From: Nereocystis luetkeana
Taxonomy: Eukaryota; Sar; Phaeophyceae; Laminariales; Laminariaceae
Direction of reading: 5' to 3'
DNA: 64,000 nucleotides
Assembly (NCBI GenBank): GCA_031213475.1
Contig: JARUPZ010000020.1
Span: 6,125,858-6,189,857 of the forward strand
The notes under the pieces are model-generated. The model was not told where the DNA came from. It ran no database searches and worked only from the letters and a program-made list of their open reading frames with translations. The position numbers and the translations under genes were made by a program. Positions 12,501-24,500 of this stretch are shown one piece after another; the stretch's first letter is position 1, and the number at the start of each line of letters is the position of its first letter.

Positions 12501-15500
12501 CTTTTGTGAGGAACCACCTGCACCAGCCCTGGCTTGGCATACCCTTCCTTGGGGAAACCCTGTTGTGGTAAACCATGTATGCTATGCGAATGAACTCTTG
12601 AAATAGCGACACCACACGTGCAACACGCCTGACCGTTTCATGACGAACTTGATTGAAGCGCGTGCACTGATGGCGAAAACACTAATGTCTGAATTAAATT
12701 CTGGGTTGGGTTTGGCAGTACGTCGGCACGTGGGCCCGGTACCCCGTCAAGCTTTGCAGCCTATCGTATCCTTCGCCTCTCTTGACGCGGATGTTTCAAA
12801 TATTCTGATACACACAACTTGAGTACAGTGAAGCAAAAGCTCGCAACCACGGACCCGCGGTATTTTTTTATACATCCTTCCCGTTCTATCTCCGATCGGA
12901 AAAAATGAATCCAGCCAACCGTTGTGAAACCTACCACTCTCTCGCTAAAAAGGGCAGTTTGTACTAGATATTAATGTACAAAAGGCGCTTGTATTTCAGA
13001 ACAAAAGGGTACGGAGCGCCAATCCTGAAGACTTCACGATATCTCGCAGATTGTGTCTTAGCGCTGGATCGCCCCCCGTCCCCACCCTCCCCCAACACCA
13101 ATGGTCCTACGCTCCTGCTCGCGATTCAAAGCGTGTGCCCGAGGGGTTGCTTCGTGACTCCGGCCACCTGTGCAGGTTCCTTCCATGCCTCGGGCGAGTC
13201 TATGATATACCTGGTTGACCGGAAGCCCATCGTCGGCGGCGTCCCATGGAACTCTCAGCACGATGCTCATTTCTGGAAGGACGCCATGAGGGTGAGCCAA
13301 TGTGAAACTGCTGTGGCTAAACGTTTCAGGTGGTTGTAGCACATGCCAGTACAGTTTACAGTTGAGCTGCACGGTTTCGCTATCCCTAAGGTATGCGCGC
13401 TGGGTTTTGTACGCATATGATAATTTCCTGCCTTTACTCGTTCCACGATGCCTCCTGTATGTGCCTATTGCAGGTGCAAGCACTGGATTACAAGCTCCTA
13501 GTGCAACGCAGGAAGCGTTCTATCGAGGGGTCCGAGGTTCTTACGGGGCGTATTGAGCGTGTTGGGTGTGTTGAGCGGGAGCTTTGGGCGTCATACACCG
13601 CGCAAGCATTCACCAGCGATGGACAAAGGTGAGCATCGAGTTAAGAACTAATGCGCACTACCCGATGTATATTTTGTTCAATTCTTCTCCAATGCACGTC
13701 ACGGCTGCTACTGTTACGTAGTCAGGGCGGTTGTGATTTACATTTAACCCCCACGATTGGTCAATTGTACAAGGTGTTGCTCAACGCTTGGAAGGCAAAA
13801 CGTAAAATTGGTGGAGGTGCTACCTGACCGTCAGGGTTGTCGATAGAATTGGGTAACCTAAAGTCGCGAGTGGGTGGGAAGGAAATTAGCAAGGTTCTGC
13901 TCCGAGTGGGAAGTGTCCTGTGTCAAGGCAATACCCGATGTGCCCTGATATTGACTGGAACGGCTTTCTGTATGAAGTGAAAGCGGAGAAGGTTTGACGC
14001 GATCAAATCGCCCCCACCTTTAATGTGGGTCGATTACGCAAGGCAGTGACTGCCTGCCTTCCTGGCGGCACTTGTGTCTGCAGGGAAGCCTCTGCAGTCG
14101 GCGGTTGTCGCATGTGCTAGACAATATATCACCCTTATGGAGGTACTTTCACACAACAAATGAATCGTCCGAGTTTCCGCACTTCGGCGTATCGATTGGT
14201 TTTGTTCAAATATCTGCCGGGAAATCCGTTGGCGTTGTCCAACCGTGCTCTCGGGGTATAGACCAACGTTCCAGAGGTTTATTTGTGCGGTAAGGTACAT
14301 CGTAATCAACCCCTCACACTAATCCATACCCGTAAGTTGGATTGTGTACATGTGCTGCCTGCGTCGCCTTCGAAACCATGTCGGGTGCATCCTATTGCTG
14401 CCCCACACCTCAAGAGAATCTGCCGACAGACGCAGCCACTCCCTTACACACGCACAATGCGTTCTTTAGATTCAGAAGGATCTGACACGCGAACCGTTCC
14501 GTACGTTGTGCTTGCCCTTGGCAAGTCACCACTGGCACCCCGTTGCGCTGGATATCCCGTCGGTGTCTGCGGCTACCGAGGCTTTCGACCTCAACACAAG
14601 GACGGAGGGTTTCCCCCCAGGCAACCTTCACGCGATGGTGAGCACTTTTACTGTAGACCAGACAACTAGAAATAGAACCACGAGAGCCAGACCCCTGTTC
14701 ACTTCCTGAAGGAGAGCGGTGGCGACGGCTGCCGCTGAACAAATGGCGGGCGACTTAGCGTCCGACTCTATGAAACCTTCCGTCGGAGGTGTGCGGGTGA
14801 TGCAGGTCCTGGTATTTGTGCAATAGTGACTGTTAATACCAGTATTGACTTGATGGTGTTGACCCAAGTATTCCCTGTGTTTGTGGACAAAACTGGCCAT
14901 GGAATATTGGGATCGCCGGGGTTGATTTTTACTTGGATGCTCGGCGTAATTCAGGTGGTGTGGTCAGGGAGACCTGATGCGTCCTTAGCGGCATCCATGT
15001 CGTCTACTCTGCGCTTCCTGGTGGCGCTAGTGGGAAGGGTCGTGTGGTTTCTGACGGTGAATGTTGCGCCTGTCCTGGGCATCTACGTGGCGCTTGCGTT
15101 TCCGGTCGTCAAGATCTTAGCGTCTAATGTTCATCTCGGGATCGGCGACTGGGGTGACATTCAGCAGGTACCGGTGTGTGGAGATCTCGAGAGTCGTCCT
15201 GAATTAGTAATACCAAAAACTGATACGTGGTTTCGAGAATATTGTGATAGCGATTGGACAGAAAGCATACACCATGCTCGGAAAGGTAGTGGTCCCCGTG
15301 TGTTCGATTCGTGAAACTTGACGCAGTCAGCTGGACCGTAGTATAAGCTTATAAGCTCGCGAAAGATGGCGTTCGGGTTACATTTTTAGATCGACTATAC
15401 CTTGTCAATGGCTGTGATCAGGTGGTCTCCTCGAATATGGTCGTGCGTGTAACCCATCTGTTTACCAGGTAGTGTGCCATCTGGCATCTGGCGTCTGACA

Positions 15501-16233
15501 AACATGTGTTTGGCTTTTCACGACATGTGTCAGACCGCAAAATGGCTCGCCGGATAGTCAGAGCACATGTGCATGAATCCGGATGATGTGCACTTACGCC
15601 GTACTTCGCAGTGTTGTCAGTTCCACCCTGCACGTGCCGTCACGTTGTAAGGCCCCACCTTGACGTATGCGTGGGGTATCGAAGTGCTCGGTCGTATTAT
15701 TTTTGCATCAGCCACAAACGGGGTAGTAAGATGTCAGGGACAAGACGTCAGCGGACGATGCGAACAATGCGCCAACTGCTGGGTCCTACATCATGAGGGT
15801 TGGTGGCTCGCCGTGCGGAACCGCTACATGATAAGGTGGTGTCTTATAGGCATTGTTTGTCGCAACAAGATTAGCACGTTAGAAACTAACAATAGGTGGC
15901 AATCGTACGAGCGCAGACGTTCAAATCGGGGACATCTACTGAAATGACTCTGTGCCATCACTCAGGCTCTCACCCACACCCTACTTTTGATATGTATTTG
16001 CACGACATCGCTTGGTGTGCCAGCCGGGCGCGGGCCGACCTGGAAGCGTGGACGGGGGATCCTTGGCGGACGGTGACGACGGACAGGTACATGATCCCGA
16101 GCACTTCGTTGGAGTAGACCTGAGCTCTTTGGAACAGCACGCGTGGAAACCTGATGCCGAGGACGATACCACAGTGTTAAAAGTTGGCATTACTCATGGT
16201 CGCCAGCCACGCACCGTGTTCAAACGTGCGTAG
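553..16233 (+). CDS. Gene A: filamin-like repeat, PA14 domain and membrane-tail protein (5' partial, spliced)
   Basis: Proposed exons: 553-607, 1596-1752, 2487-2640, 3051-3149, 4149-4323, 4779-4888, 9641-9766, 11937-12124, 12719-12765, 13050-13291, 13340-13390, 13474-13628, 14526-14637, 14955-15164, 16024-16233. All junctions are GT..AG, and phases agree across every junction, giving 696 codons and a TAG stop. Residues 1-122 resemble a filamin-type Ig repeat (FYVNARTDDGKP, then YLTSYVAPGPGPHE). Residues about 132-281 are a PA14 domain: GLDAKFWDNQWLVGTP, FNWG, VSARWEGKLLAPSSETF, LFLDHKLVINSW, GTYHDIVLEY, ending GSPF. Residues about 576-614 are hydrophobic, probably two membrane spans, followed by an acidic tail. 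PA14 domains are beta-barrel modules, often carbohydrate-binding and extracellular, so a surface or wall-associated role is inferred. The region between PA14 and the membrane spans is unrecognised. Exons to 9766 are strong; later ones rest on phase and splice logic. The start lies upstream of the window. Confidence 0.72.
3556..4010 (-). repeat. Dispersed repeat fragment inside an intron of gene A
   Basis: The segment around 3,790-3,965 recurs in the right copy and, in opposite orientation, at about 42,430-42,620. The shared part includes a stretch translating to HGRSGMTIEPRNP on the minus strand here. Both places extend into sequence resembling 'ttgcatatrgatgac'. Reading frames are not conserved between copies, so it is probably a decayed mobile-element fragment rather than an antisense gene. 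Confidence 0.5.
5285..5765 (+). repeat. CCGGGTACGGGTA-type degenerate tandem repeat
   Basis: Units of the form 'acagaactcacagaagttccgggtacgggta' recur with interruptions, together with their complements (cgtacccgtaccc). The copy at 59,010-59,480 has one fewer cgtaccc hexamer, so the locus is length-variable between copies. Confidence 0.8.
7130..7975 (+). repeat. Minisatellite, about 30 bp units (gacttggttttagtgtgg)
   Basis: More than 20 imperfect units run head to tail, each carrying a core like 'atcgaaattgacttggtttt' followed by 'agtgtgggg'. The units are diverged from one another, yet each unit is nearly identical to its counterpart at 60,860-61,670. The array is therefore older than the large duplication. 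Confidence 0.92.
8413..8610 (+). repeat. Tandem duplication, about 120 bp unit, two copies
   Basis: The segment beginning 'gagtaggtagagcctgcctatgc' and ending 'aaggtgctttggttgt' occurs twice, at about 8,431-8,508 and 8,528-8,599. It is also present in the right copy at 62,149-62,317. Confidence 0.85.
9767..11936 (+). other. Intron of gene A with an uncharacterised open frame
   Basis: This 2.2 kb interval lies between two phase-compatible exons. It contains a 134-codon open frame at 10,516-10,920 with no recognised domain. Within it, the string 'tttggtctgccgcgggcaa' and its near match 'cttggtctgccgcgggcaa' occur about 66 bp apart, at about 10,582 and 10,648, giving an internal protein repeat FGLPRA/LGLPRA. 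I cannot tell whether it is a decayed element or chance. Confidence 0.4.
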
Positions 16234-16242
16234 TTCAGAGTG

Positions 16243-16402
16243 TTGACGTGACGATTAGTCCAGACGTTTTGCTGTTCCTGCAAGGCTGTATCCTGTTTTC
16301 CCCTAGTGCAGAGCTCGTCACCCGTCGCTCGACGTGGGCGGCGTTGTACCCGGTCAAGCAGGCCGCTGCCTTCGGAAAGCTTGAGTCTGCCGAAGGATAC
16401 GG
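16243..16402 (+). other. Candidate exon downstream of, or alternative to, the gene A terminal exon
   Basis: An open frame beginning after 'gtagttcag' reads SVDVTISPDVLLFLQGC and continues to about 16,402, where GT donors follow. If gene A were instead spliced from a donor after 16,086 to this acceptor, the frame would be kept (phase 0) and the TAG at 16,231 avoided. It could also be a first exon of the USP gene. I cannot decide between these from sequence alone. Confidence 0.3.
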
Positions 16403-16589
16403 GTGCGGATACCCCCGCCCATATCGTATTTTATCCTTCTGCATCGTCCGTGCAATGCTGATACGACAATAATTTTCGCGACTAAACATCACTAGATGTA
16501 TCATATGCACCTCAATCTGCGGCAGTAGAGTATGCACCCCACGTCCGGTCCCTCCTCCACAGCATAATCCTCTTACTCTGTGCAGATCT

Positions 16590-18060
16590 CATACGATCGT
16601 TGCTCACCGTGGACGCCGCAGCACATGGTTATGGGAATCGTTGCCGGCGATGTTCCTACGCTCAGCTGACAGATACCGGTGCCGTCAACCGCGCCTGTAA
16701 CGTCTTTGCCTACCATATTGTGGTCGTGCCCGTGCGCGATATCACTTGTCATGCCAGGATGGCAAGGGTTCGTTGGGGGACACGGACGGAGAATCCGGAT
16801 CAACTGGCGGCGACCACGAGGTACGCAAGTATTCTGAGGAATGTGATGGGAGCGCTCTATTTGCCATTTAACAACACCCAATCACCAGAGACCTGCAGCC
16901 GAAGATGATGCCTTAACATTAGTAGGTGGCGTTAATGTGCCCATAGTCGTTAAGTACACAAAAATGCGACATATCCAATGCAGCTCACTCTTTTGATGTC
17001 GGGTGTACACAAAACTGTACGGTATTAATTGTCCCTCCATCTCCAATTTGCATCACGTATGGCAGATTGTTGACGATCGTTGATCGCCTTGGGCGCTGCA
17101 GCATATGATCAAGCAAATTGTTGTTCCCAATTTTTCGAGCTCGTACGTCTGCTGAAGGATGCCAGTACCACATTCCTTGCCCTTCTGACGCTCCCATGTC
17201 GTCGTTGTCACCTCTCGTTTGGCCCTGTTTGTTCGCGATATCGCTTGTCGTGCCAGGATAGCACGGACTCAAACACCGACGACGAGTCGGAGTCTGACTC
17301 AGACACCGACGACGAGTCGGATCATGACTCAGACACGGATGAGGTACGAAACGATCCTGAGAACTGTGATAAGATGCCGCTGAGCTCAGTCTGACATCAC
17401 TAACTACCACAGGCAACTGTGCTCGAGAATAGATATCACACGATATTTTCCTGTCGTGGGCATTGCAGCGCATGGTCGAGTAAATCGCTGCCCTCAAATT
17501 GTCTACCTTGTACGTCTGTTGAAGGATACCGGTACTACATGCCTTGCCCTTCTGACGCTCCCATGTCGTCGTTGCCACCTCTCTTTCGGCCCTGTTTGTT
17601 CGCGGTATCGCTTGTCGTGCCAGGATAACACGGACTCAGACACCGACGACGAGTCGGAGTCTGACTCAGACACCGACGACGAGTCGGAGTCTGACTCAGA
17701 CACGGATGAGGTACGAAACGATCCTGAGAACTGTGATAGGATGCCGCTGAGCTCAGTCTGACATCACCAACTACCACAGGCAACTGTGGTCGAGAATAGA
17801 CATCACACAAAAATTTCCCGTGGCGGACGTTGCAGTGCGTGGTCAAGTATATCGTTGCCCTCAAACTATCTACCTCGTACGTCTGTCGAGGGATACCGTT
17901 ATCACCAGCCTTGCCCTTCTTACTCTCCCATGTCGTCGTTGTCACCCCTCTGTTGGTCCTGTTTGAGTTCGGAATCGCTTGTCGCACCAGGAGGACACCG
18001 GTGCCGATACCGACGACGAGTCGAAGTCTGAGGCCGGCGGCGACAAGGTATAAAACGATC
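16590..18060 (+). repeat. Tandem array of four diverged units, each with a phase-0 acidic mini-exon
   Basis: Four head-to-tail units (anchors near 16,598, 17,077, 17,451 and 17,817; spacing about 370 to 480 bp) each contain a pyrimidine-rich tract, the acceptor 'tg(t/c)cag' or its variant 'gcaccag', a short exon and a GTAYR donor. Mini-exons: 16758-16820 (21 codons), 17257-17343 (29), 17624-17710 (29), 17991-18047 (19). All are multiples of three, all start at phase 0, and all encode Asp/Glu/Ser/Gly-rich peptides such as DSDTDDESESDSDTDE. They may be cassette exons of the 5' part of the USP gene. Expression is not shown. Confidence 0.75.
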
Positions 18061-18290
18061 CTATCACACTTTTCAGGATCGTTTCGTACCTCGTCGGTGT
18101 CTGAGTCAGACTCCGACTCGTCGTTGGTATCGGCATCGGTGTCATCCTGACACGACAAGCGATACCGCAAACAAACAGGACCAAAAGATGGGTGACAGCG
18201 ACGACATGGAAGCGTCAGAAGCGCAAGACCGGTGGCACCGATATCCTTCGACAGCCGTTCGAGGTAGAACGTTTTGAGGGCCTTGGTTCA
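18060..18290 (-). repeat. Inverted copy of the mini-exon unit
   Basis: This segment is the reverse complement of the units just upstream. It includes an intact 57 bp mini-exon on the minus strand (18,090-18,146) with its own acceptor and donor, reading DDTDADTNDESESDSDTDE. Facing the tandem units, it would let a transcript fold into a long hairpin. Confidence 0.8.
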
Positions 18291-18504
18291 GCATGCGCTA
18301 CAATGCCAAATACGGTAAAACATCGTATATTAACTATTGTCGACCACAATGTAGTTGATTTTATCCCAACGGACTCAGGGGCATCCTATCACAGCTATCC
18401 TTTCAATAACAGCCAACTACCATGGGGGGCCCTGCTGTATTGCGTCTACTCCCTGTGTTTGATGCATACCTTGCCCGTACCTCGTACAGTAGCAGCACCA
18501 GTCG

Positions 18505-21500
18505 ATGTTTCCGTGGTTAGTCGCTCATCAGCGTATAGGACATTATCGTCTGGGCGTGGCTGCCCCCCACCCCCTCGTTCTCTCTTTATCGAGCAAAGTA
18601 AATGGTTTCCGCGTTGTGTTGCATATCACCGCAGCGGCAAGCGTTGGGACGGCAGACCGCGACCAGGCGTGCGAGGTTGTGTTCAAGTCGTGATTGAGAC
18701 GGACGCTTTTGTTCCGGTAGTGGCAAACGACGTAGGAGTGAGGGCACAAGTAGATTTCAACAAAGAGGGTTTCAAGATGAAGTAATACACATCTGTTGAG
18801 TTTACCTTATCGCTCGTCTCCTTGCTTTTTTCTTCAGGACGGATCAAGTGGAACCCCTCCGGAGAAGACTACAAACCGCACGTGAGAGAAACTAGCCACA
18901 GCGCTTTGTGCATGTGCTCTCTCTTTACCTTTGGGGGGGGAATAGACAGTGTTGGGAATATACGAGATGCGTGTCAGCTGCACGATTCCGTCTGGCAGTC
19001 ACGAGAAACTCGCTTTATTGATTGCGTTTGGTTTTACTAACAAGTGACATCGACGCACTGCCATGGTTTCGACCTCAAACGTGGGTAGTCTTCCTGAGGA
19101 CGTGCGAGGGTTTCAGCGGTCATTAGCAGCCGGTTCTCTTATAAATTATGCAAGTGTGACCGTGATTTCCAGCCGGGCACGACATCATCGCCAACGGTCT
19201 TGACTCTTTTTTTGCTTTCCTCGCTCCAATCCAACCCTACGTTCGTGATGCCATGCGAGGTAGTGGGTTGAAAAACCCGAGCATCCAATGCGCCACAAAT
19301 GTCGCTCTGCAACTGCTGCGGAGCATCTCCATCGTCAGCAATGCCGTGAAGAGTGTCATGAAGCAGCCTGTGGAGCCGGACAAGGGTAAGTCTAGAATAG
19401 GAGACTTTCCCCCTGAAAATGGTGGAATCATAGCCGTTTTTGTCCGTCCATTTAGCTTTGAACGGGAGCACTCATCCTCACGAATTCGAGGACTCCCAAG
19501 GACTCGAATCATGGTCATACACCAGCAAGTAATATGCTGGGGTATACTGCTGCTGTTGCTTGCTCATCGACATCCATCACACACTGTAGCTGCTTGCGAG
19601 AATGCGTCCGCTCGTTATATCGGGCGCGTGCTGCGCCGAATGCGCGTGCTGCAGTAGCAGGTCCAAGCTTTTAATAGTAGTGCGGACATGGTACGTCCGC
19701 AATCGCGACAGCACACGGCTGTTACTCTTGATGTCGAGCCCGGGTGGCTTTGTAAGTCGCTGTGACGTCGGACGGGCCTTTCGCGGTAGTGTTTCTCTCC
19801 ACACTCCTGCTTACGCCCCAATAGGCGTCTAATCTGCGTCTTCCTTGTATTTTCCTCTTTCGCCTGGGTCTGCAGCAAACCCACCACACCAGCCCCGGAA
19901 GGACAAGGAGACACTAGCGGCAGGACTAGGAACTCTCTTCCAGGTCAGACTGAAATTTGATACCTATCAAGCTATATTTTGTCGGTGGAAACGGCGAGAT
20001 AGTGCCCTGCAGGCGTGTGGTACTTTATCGTCAACCACTCTGCGCTAGCAACGATTTTCAGCTTGCCTACTCGTCTTTATTTTGCAATCGTTGTTGCAAC
20101 ATCTGTAGAGAGGTACGTGTAGACTCGACCGGGCGTTGAAAGAGCGGGGCAAGTCAATGGGGATATAGACGGAAATGTTGACTGTCAGCCGTTTTAGGAC
20201 GCTCGTGAGCACGTATTGCGTTACCCATGTGTTTCGTGGCCCTCCCTATTGTTCAATTAATGCTTTGTTCCCGTGACTTCATCGTGTTTTATTTATCAGG
20301 ATATGGACAAAGCCCCGGAAGGCGGTGCCTGCGAGGTCAACCAGACCGTCCTCGAGGCTATCAACGAATCGCCATACGTGAGAAGTGACGAGACGCGTTC
20401 ATACTTTTTCTCTGGTAACAACGGCAGGGGCAGCTATGCAAAGTGTTCGAGACATAGGCGATCTATAGATGTTCCCCGTTGACGAGACACCGAATGGGCC
20501 GTCGCCGCAGTGCGAAGCGCTCGAACACTCTTACAGCCTAGATATGTGGAAACGATAGGCCCGAACGCTGGCTGTCGTGGTGCTCCTTCATTACGTTAAT
20601 AGCCGCGGCCAAGGTCCAAATTGCACAAGCTATACGATGTGTCGATTAGCATGGGTATGTAGAGGTGAACCCTAATGTCTTCGCCCCTGAGTTCACCCTC
20701 GTGTGGCTTCCGCAACTAGCGTGCGTGTCGTGGCATATCGCTAGCAAACGTACGAACGAGAACCGTAATGAGGGAGCTGTTCCTCTTCTAGCCTCGCGAT
20801 GCGTTGGTGACGAGCCCCCAACTCGTCTGCTTGCTATCCGGATCACTTCGAGAACAGTTCACCGCCGGCGTGCAAGCGGACGCGGCTGAGGTTCTTAGTT
20901 TCTTCCTGGACAACCTAGGTGCCGGCGTCGGGGGAACTGCGGTAAGAGCGATCTTGAGCGACACTCGGATCACGTGTGCAAGGCAGAGTAGCCGTGGGCG
21001 GTTGGAAGTTTAGTGACCGCCAGGCCATCCAGCGGATGTTAGTGTGGTTGCCCTTCGGTTGTGGCGGTCGACTTATCGCATGTCCTCCTCACGGCTATCA
21101 GGATCGATCGCACTGCCACCTGCCTGGTCTATGCTACGCTGAGGTGACGCGGCACGTAGGCCCTTGTGAGCGTCATGATCGGTGCTTACGTATTTGTCAA
21201 CTGCTTGCTTTGCCTGCGATTGTATATTGGCAGGGGAAAGACATCCACAAGGCGGTGGAAGCCATGACGGGCAAGTTCGACGTTCTTTCCAAGTGCTCTT
21301 GTGGCAGGGTAAGCTATGTGGAATACTATTTTGGAGCGGGAGGGGTTGGCCTATTCTTAGGTTTGTGGTCCTGAGTCTCCAAGATGTTTCGGCTTTGTCC
21401 CAACACTTGAAACATATCAGTACCAGGTGCGAAGTTATGGCATTAACTGTACAGGGGCACGGAAGTTGAATCTGCGCGTTTTGATAGGTCCCTGATTGGT

Positions 21501-24500
21501 TGGCGGGAATAATGCGTTACAGCACGTGAACGGGCACCCGCCACAACGTAGAGGCTACCCAAGAGCGAAAGGGCGGCAACACTCGTTCAGACACTGGCGT
21601 GCATTGCAATCCTATCGCACGATCGCAAATTCCTTTCTGCCTCAAATGGAGTAGAATCGCCTTAGCGCCAGTTGGATGTTGTCATCCGGCGTGTTGTCTT
21701 CATGCGCGCTGTGTACTGGTGGTTTAAATCGTAAGATGACTGCCGCCTACCTGCGTGTGTGTTTCGCCTGCAGCAAACGCAATCTCTGGACGAGTTTGTC
21801 GTTCTTCCTGTGCCCATGGAGAAGCTGCCAGCCAACGGTGCGACAGGGGAGACTGGCAAGGGTGGAGGGGGCAAGCACGCGGGAGGAGGAGGCGGGAAGG
21901 GGGGGGGGCGGGGGGGGGAAGGGGGGTGTGCAGGAGGAGGAGGCGGGCGGGGGGGGGGGGGGGGGGGACGAGGAGGGGGGGGGGGGGAGGGGGGAGGAGG
22001 ACGAGGAGGAGGAGGTGGAGGAGGACGAGGAAAAGGAAGACGGGGAAGAGGAGGAAAAGGTAGAGGAAGAAAAGGACGAGGGGGCAGAGGGGGGGGGGGG
22101 CGAGGGGGGGGAGGGGGGACTGGAGGAAGAGGAGGTAGTGGGGGGGGGGCAGGAGGAGGTGGAGGAGGGGGAGGCCGAGGAGGAGGAGGAGGAGGAGGAG
22201 GATGGGGAGGCCGAGGAGGAGGAGGAGGAGGAGGCCGAGGAGGAGGAGGAGGAGGAGGAGGAGGAGGAGGAGGCGGGGCGCGTTCCGTGAAGCTCTCCGA
22301 CTTGCTCACGAAGGTTTGGCGTGACGTTGCTTGAAGTTTAGTTATACATTGTGCAAAGAAGGATGTGTACAACGCGTTTCCCTGCCGATACACCTTACCA
22401 AGCGAGAGAGAAAGAAACATGTTTTATGAACACCCGTCGGTCCCAGGCGAAGCTGATTGCATGCGTGTTCTCGGTGCCGCACCTCGATTGCACGCGACCG
22501 CGGGATCGAGCACATCGAAATCGATGTATGCTGCACAGACAATGACCCATGCCCCCGACGACGGCACCCCGCACCCTTGCTGGTTTTCATTCTTTCGCCG
22601 GTATGCGCACACACGAGCGCAGGTTTTCGGCACCGAACAAATCGAAACTTGCGGGGACTGCCGACAGGTGAGCTGCCATTGAGTCGATTGGTCGCTGCGC
22701 ATATATCGAAGAGAAGCAGCTCCTCTGAACACCTCTCCCCCCCCTGTGACAGAATTTTGTGCCTTTTAGGTTGGCGCTTTCTTCCTCCTTTCATGCTCAG
22801 CGCTTACCGCTGTCTTGGGTCTTGGAATTCCCCTCATGCCCCCTCGACTGATTCGATACCATCAGTCAGGTCCTGGTATGATTCAGGTGTGGAATCGCAG
22901 ATAGCCCTACGCTGATGATCTGCTCGCACCTTTTGTTTGGTATGTCGGCAATGCTTTTAGTTGATGCGAGGTGTCGAAGCACTACCAGGGAGGCAGGGGT
23001 CCGTATCGAAGCCGATGGAAGCAATTCCTGCACGTAAGCATGAACCGACTATTTTGCGCTTTAACTGCCGCTCCGCAGGCGATAGCCGACGGGAGGAAAC
23101 GATCGACCATGCTTGGTAGCTGCCCCGACCAGTGGCTTCTGCAGCTCGGTCGGTTTGCGATGACCAAAAACGGGTGAGTTCTGTACTTATCGAAACGCAC
23201 ACTTCAGGGCGAAGCAAGACGTGTTTTACGTTTCTGGCACGTGTGGCAGGGCCGAGTCGACAAATTGCCAACTACTCGGCCGAGATTGATGCCATATAAG
23301 CGTCGGGCACATAAGACTGTCGTCGGGTTGATATCATCGATATTTCGCATGTCGGCATCAGATCACAAGTTGCCATTGGCACCTCCCAGCGTGGACGGCG
23401 TAGACGTGATTGGGTCCTGTGCTGCTGTATTGTCCGTGTTGCGCATGCGCTCTTTTCGTTTATCAAACAATATTGGTACAAACCCACAGCTGTGGGGAAG
23501 TGGAGTGACCACTGGAAGCGCCGTTTCGGGCCAGCAATGTCATCCTCATACTTAAAACAAGCTTTCGGCGTATTTGGGCTGCGTTTTGGCCTTCCCAAGG
23601 CGTTGCTGGCGATATCGCATGTTTCGAAAACAAGCAAATAAGCAAGAATCCATTGAAGCTTCAGGTCTTCTATTTCTTTAGGCATGCTAACAACATTATA
23701 CCTATAAGCATAGCACGTGATCTGACACACTAACAGTCTGTTTTGGTGTTCCAGGGCTTGACTACTTCGTGGTTGCAGACTTGGAGTCAACGAGATCGTC
23801 GGCCGCTCCATGTTGGTGTGCTGCATGGAACAATAGCATATCGTTAACTTCAGATCGCGCGATTTGCATAGAGTCAGGGTTTGACGTGGCGTTCAATACA
23901 TCCCAGTTTGTGCAGGGTTTGACGTGGCGTTCGATACATTCCAGTTTGTGCACCTGTTTGGAGTCCTATCCCAGGTCGTCCAAATGCACGTTGTGACCCA
24001 CCCGATCGACGCGCGCCGCCCGTGGTCCTTGCCGCCTACCAATCAGTGGAAGGGAGAAGATTTCACACTTGGTCGACATCCCGACCGTCCTGGACGCTGG
24101 CCCCTTCACGGAAGTTGGAAGGCTATTCGGGGGTAAGCAATCCTGCGCTCCATATATACTCACTGTCCGTACGTCGTATTTATGCTTGTATACAAATAAT
24201 ATTCAATTACATCAGTCGATCAATTTCTGGGCACCTTGGGTGGCCTTATGCAACCTTGCCATGTGCGGTGCGACCGTAGCCGTCTAGATACGTACGATGG
24301 GGTAATTCATGTCGACGCAAAAACGAGCTGCTGTGGCTTCGTCCACTTCCGAGTAGAAACGAGCATCAGATTTAGACTATTCGAGGTGCTGTTGACGTTC
24401 TAGTTGGTGTGGCTGGCTTCTGCGGTAGCGCGAACCGTCAACACTCACTGACGTTGACGTGAAAGGTCTTGAAGGACTGCACTTGATTGTTCAAGAAAGC

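Noticed and set aside
17535..18170. 211-codon minus-strand open frame across the mini-exon array
   Set aside because: It runs through tandem and inverted units and their splice signals, and gives no known domain. The + strand mini-exons with consistent phase explain the sequence better.
21662..22420. 252-codon minus-strand proline-rich open frame and the Glu-rich + frame over the same tract
   Set aside because: Purine-rich repeats stay open in several registers. The USP frame is the only one joined to conserved domain sequence with matching splice phases on both sides.
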